Origin: Caldovatus sediminis
GTDB taxonomy: Bacteria > Pseudomonadota > Alphaproteobacteria > Acetobacterales > Acetobacteraceae
Direction: 5' to 3'
Length of the DNA: 64,000 nucleotides
Assembly: GCF_014644455.1 (NCBI RefSeq)
Contig: NZ_BMKS01000015.1
Coordinates: 1-64,000, forward strand
The translations under genes were made by a program, and so were the position numbers. Shown here piece by piece: positions 63,598-64,000 of this stretch (positions are counted from its first letter, which is position 1; each line of letters starts with the position of its first letter). A model generated the notes under the pieces. It did no database searches, was not told the DNA's origin, and saw only the letters and a program-made list of their open reading frames with translations.

Positions 63598-64000
63598 GGC
63601 GCGGAGGGCGATGGCGGCGGGTCCTCGAACTCGCCCCAGAAGTCGTAGAAGTTGAACCAGTTGTAGGGGTGCGCGCGGCACAGCGCCTCCAGCCGCGCCG
63701 CATAGCGCGCGGCCCATTCGGCGAGGGCCGCCGGCCGGTCGGCGCGGTCGAGCGAGATGCGCTCGGCGAAGGGCTCGAAGCGCAGCTCGTAGCGGCGCGG
63801 CCCGCGCCAGAGGCCGAAGAACAGCATCACCGGGGCGCCGAGCACGTGCGCGAGCAGGTGCGGCCCCGCCGGGAAGGGCGCCGCGGCGCCGAGGAAGGGC
63901 ACGCGCAGCATCCGCTCGCCGCGCGGCGCCCGGTCGCCGAGCAGGCCGACGATGCCGCCGCGCTCCAGGCACTCGCGCGCGCGCAGCATGGTGTCCGGCC
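63564..64000 (-). CDS. Lipid A-type acyltransferase (LPLAT/HtrB-like), C-terminal part
   Basis: The frame is open from the window edge to the stop at 63564. It contains RARECLERGGIVGLLGDRAP, the segment that in lauroyl-acyltransferase-like enzymes follows the HxxxxD site, then PFLGAAAPFPAGPHLLAHVL, and a C-terminal YNWFNFYDFWGEF that is typical of this family in aryl-polyene clusters. It would attach an acyl chain to the polyene carrier lipid. The N-terminal half with the catalytic His lies outside the window. Confidence 0.82.
   Translation of the reverse strand, partial: PDTMLRARECLERGGIVGLLGDRAPRGERMLRVPFLGAAAPFPAGPHLLAHVLGAPVMLFFGLWRGPRRYELRFEPFAERISLDRADRPAALAEWAARYAARLEALCRAHPYNWFNFYDFWGEFEDPPPSPSAPCPAAEAAAPR

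Overview
The window is very GC-rich, uses many GTG starts and packs genes with 1-11 nt overlaps. The chromosomal genes at the right (hslO, ftsK, lnt, pobA, and an Xre regulator next to lnt) fit a high-GC alphaproteobacterium. An Acetobacteraceae (Roseomonas-like) host is my best guess, but it is inference from gene content and composition, not from a marker gene.

Region 1 (1 to about 27.8 kb, nearly all minus strand) is most of a tailed, lambda-like (siphovirus) prophage read from early genes at high coordinates to late genes at low coordinates. The early block is an AlpA/MerR-type HTH, a Sak4-like ATPase, a probable ssDNA-binding protein, an SF2 helicase, a DUF6511 zinc protein, a Cas4-like exonuclease, a D5/SF3 primase-helicase, a RuvC-like resolvase, a GIY-YIG protein and two ParB-methylase fusions. 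The late block is small and large terminase, gpW-like connector, portal, a prohead-protease/capsid fusion, decoration protein, endolysin, nested spanins, head-tail joining protein, holin, tail completion, tail terminator, tail tube, a tail chaperone with a GGGAAAC frameshift site, and the start of a tape-measure gene that leaves the window. Two plus-strand genes (1267-2010 and 13660-13917) interrupt it like morons.

Region 2 (27.9-34.0 kb) is the control and integration end. A minus-strand module (Xre repressor, ImmA/IrrE metalloprotease and two conserved proteins of unknown function) diverges from a plus-strand cassette (small protein, DUF2924 protein, large serine recombinase, small accessory protein).

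Region 3 (34.0-43.5 kb) is a defence island. It holds a large BPTD_3080-type helicase-nuclease restriction subunit, its type III-like methyltransferase broken by a one-base frameshift in the AdoMet-binding motif, a small follow-on gene, and on the opposite strand an AAA ATPase plus subtilase pair matching the IetAS anti-phage system. The island abuts the 3' side of an intact tRNA-Glu(CTC) gene, and a decayed IS256 transposase lies on the other side.

Region 4 (45-57.4 kb) is chromosomal: an SDR dehydrogenase and NIPSNAP protein divergent from pobA, RidA, a lipoprotein, hslO, ftsK, a frameshifted periplasmic-protein gene, a glutathione transferase, a glyoxalase-fold protein, an Xre regulator and lnt.

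Region 5 (57.4-64 kb, minus strand) is part of an aryl-polyene-type fatty-acid/polyene cluster: lipid A-type acyltransferase (partial), LolA-like protein, MMPL exporter, ketosynthase, chain-length factor, dehydratase and ketoreductase, all tightly overlapping.

The least understood piece is the four-gene Xre/ImmA/unknown/unknown module at 27885-31153.
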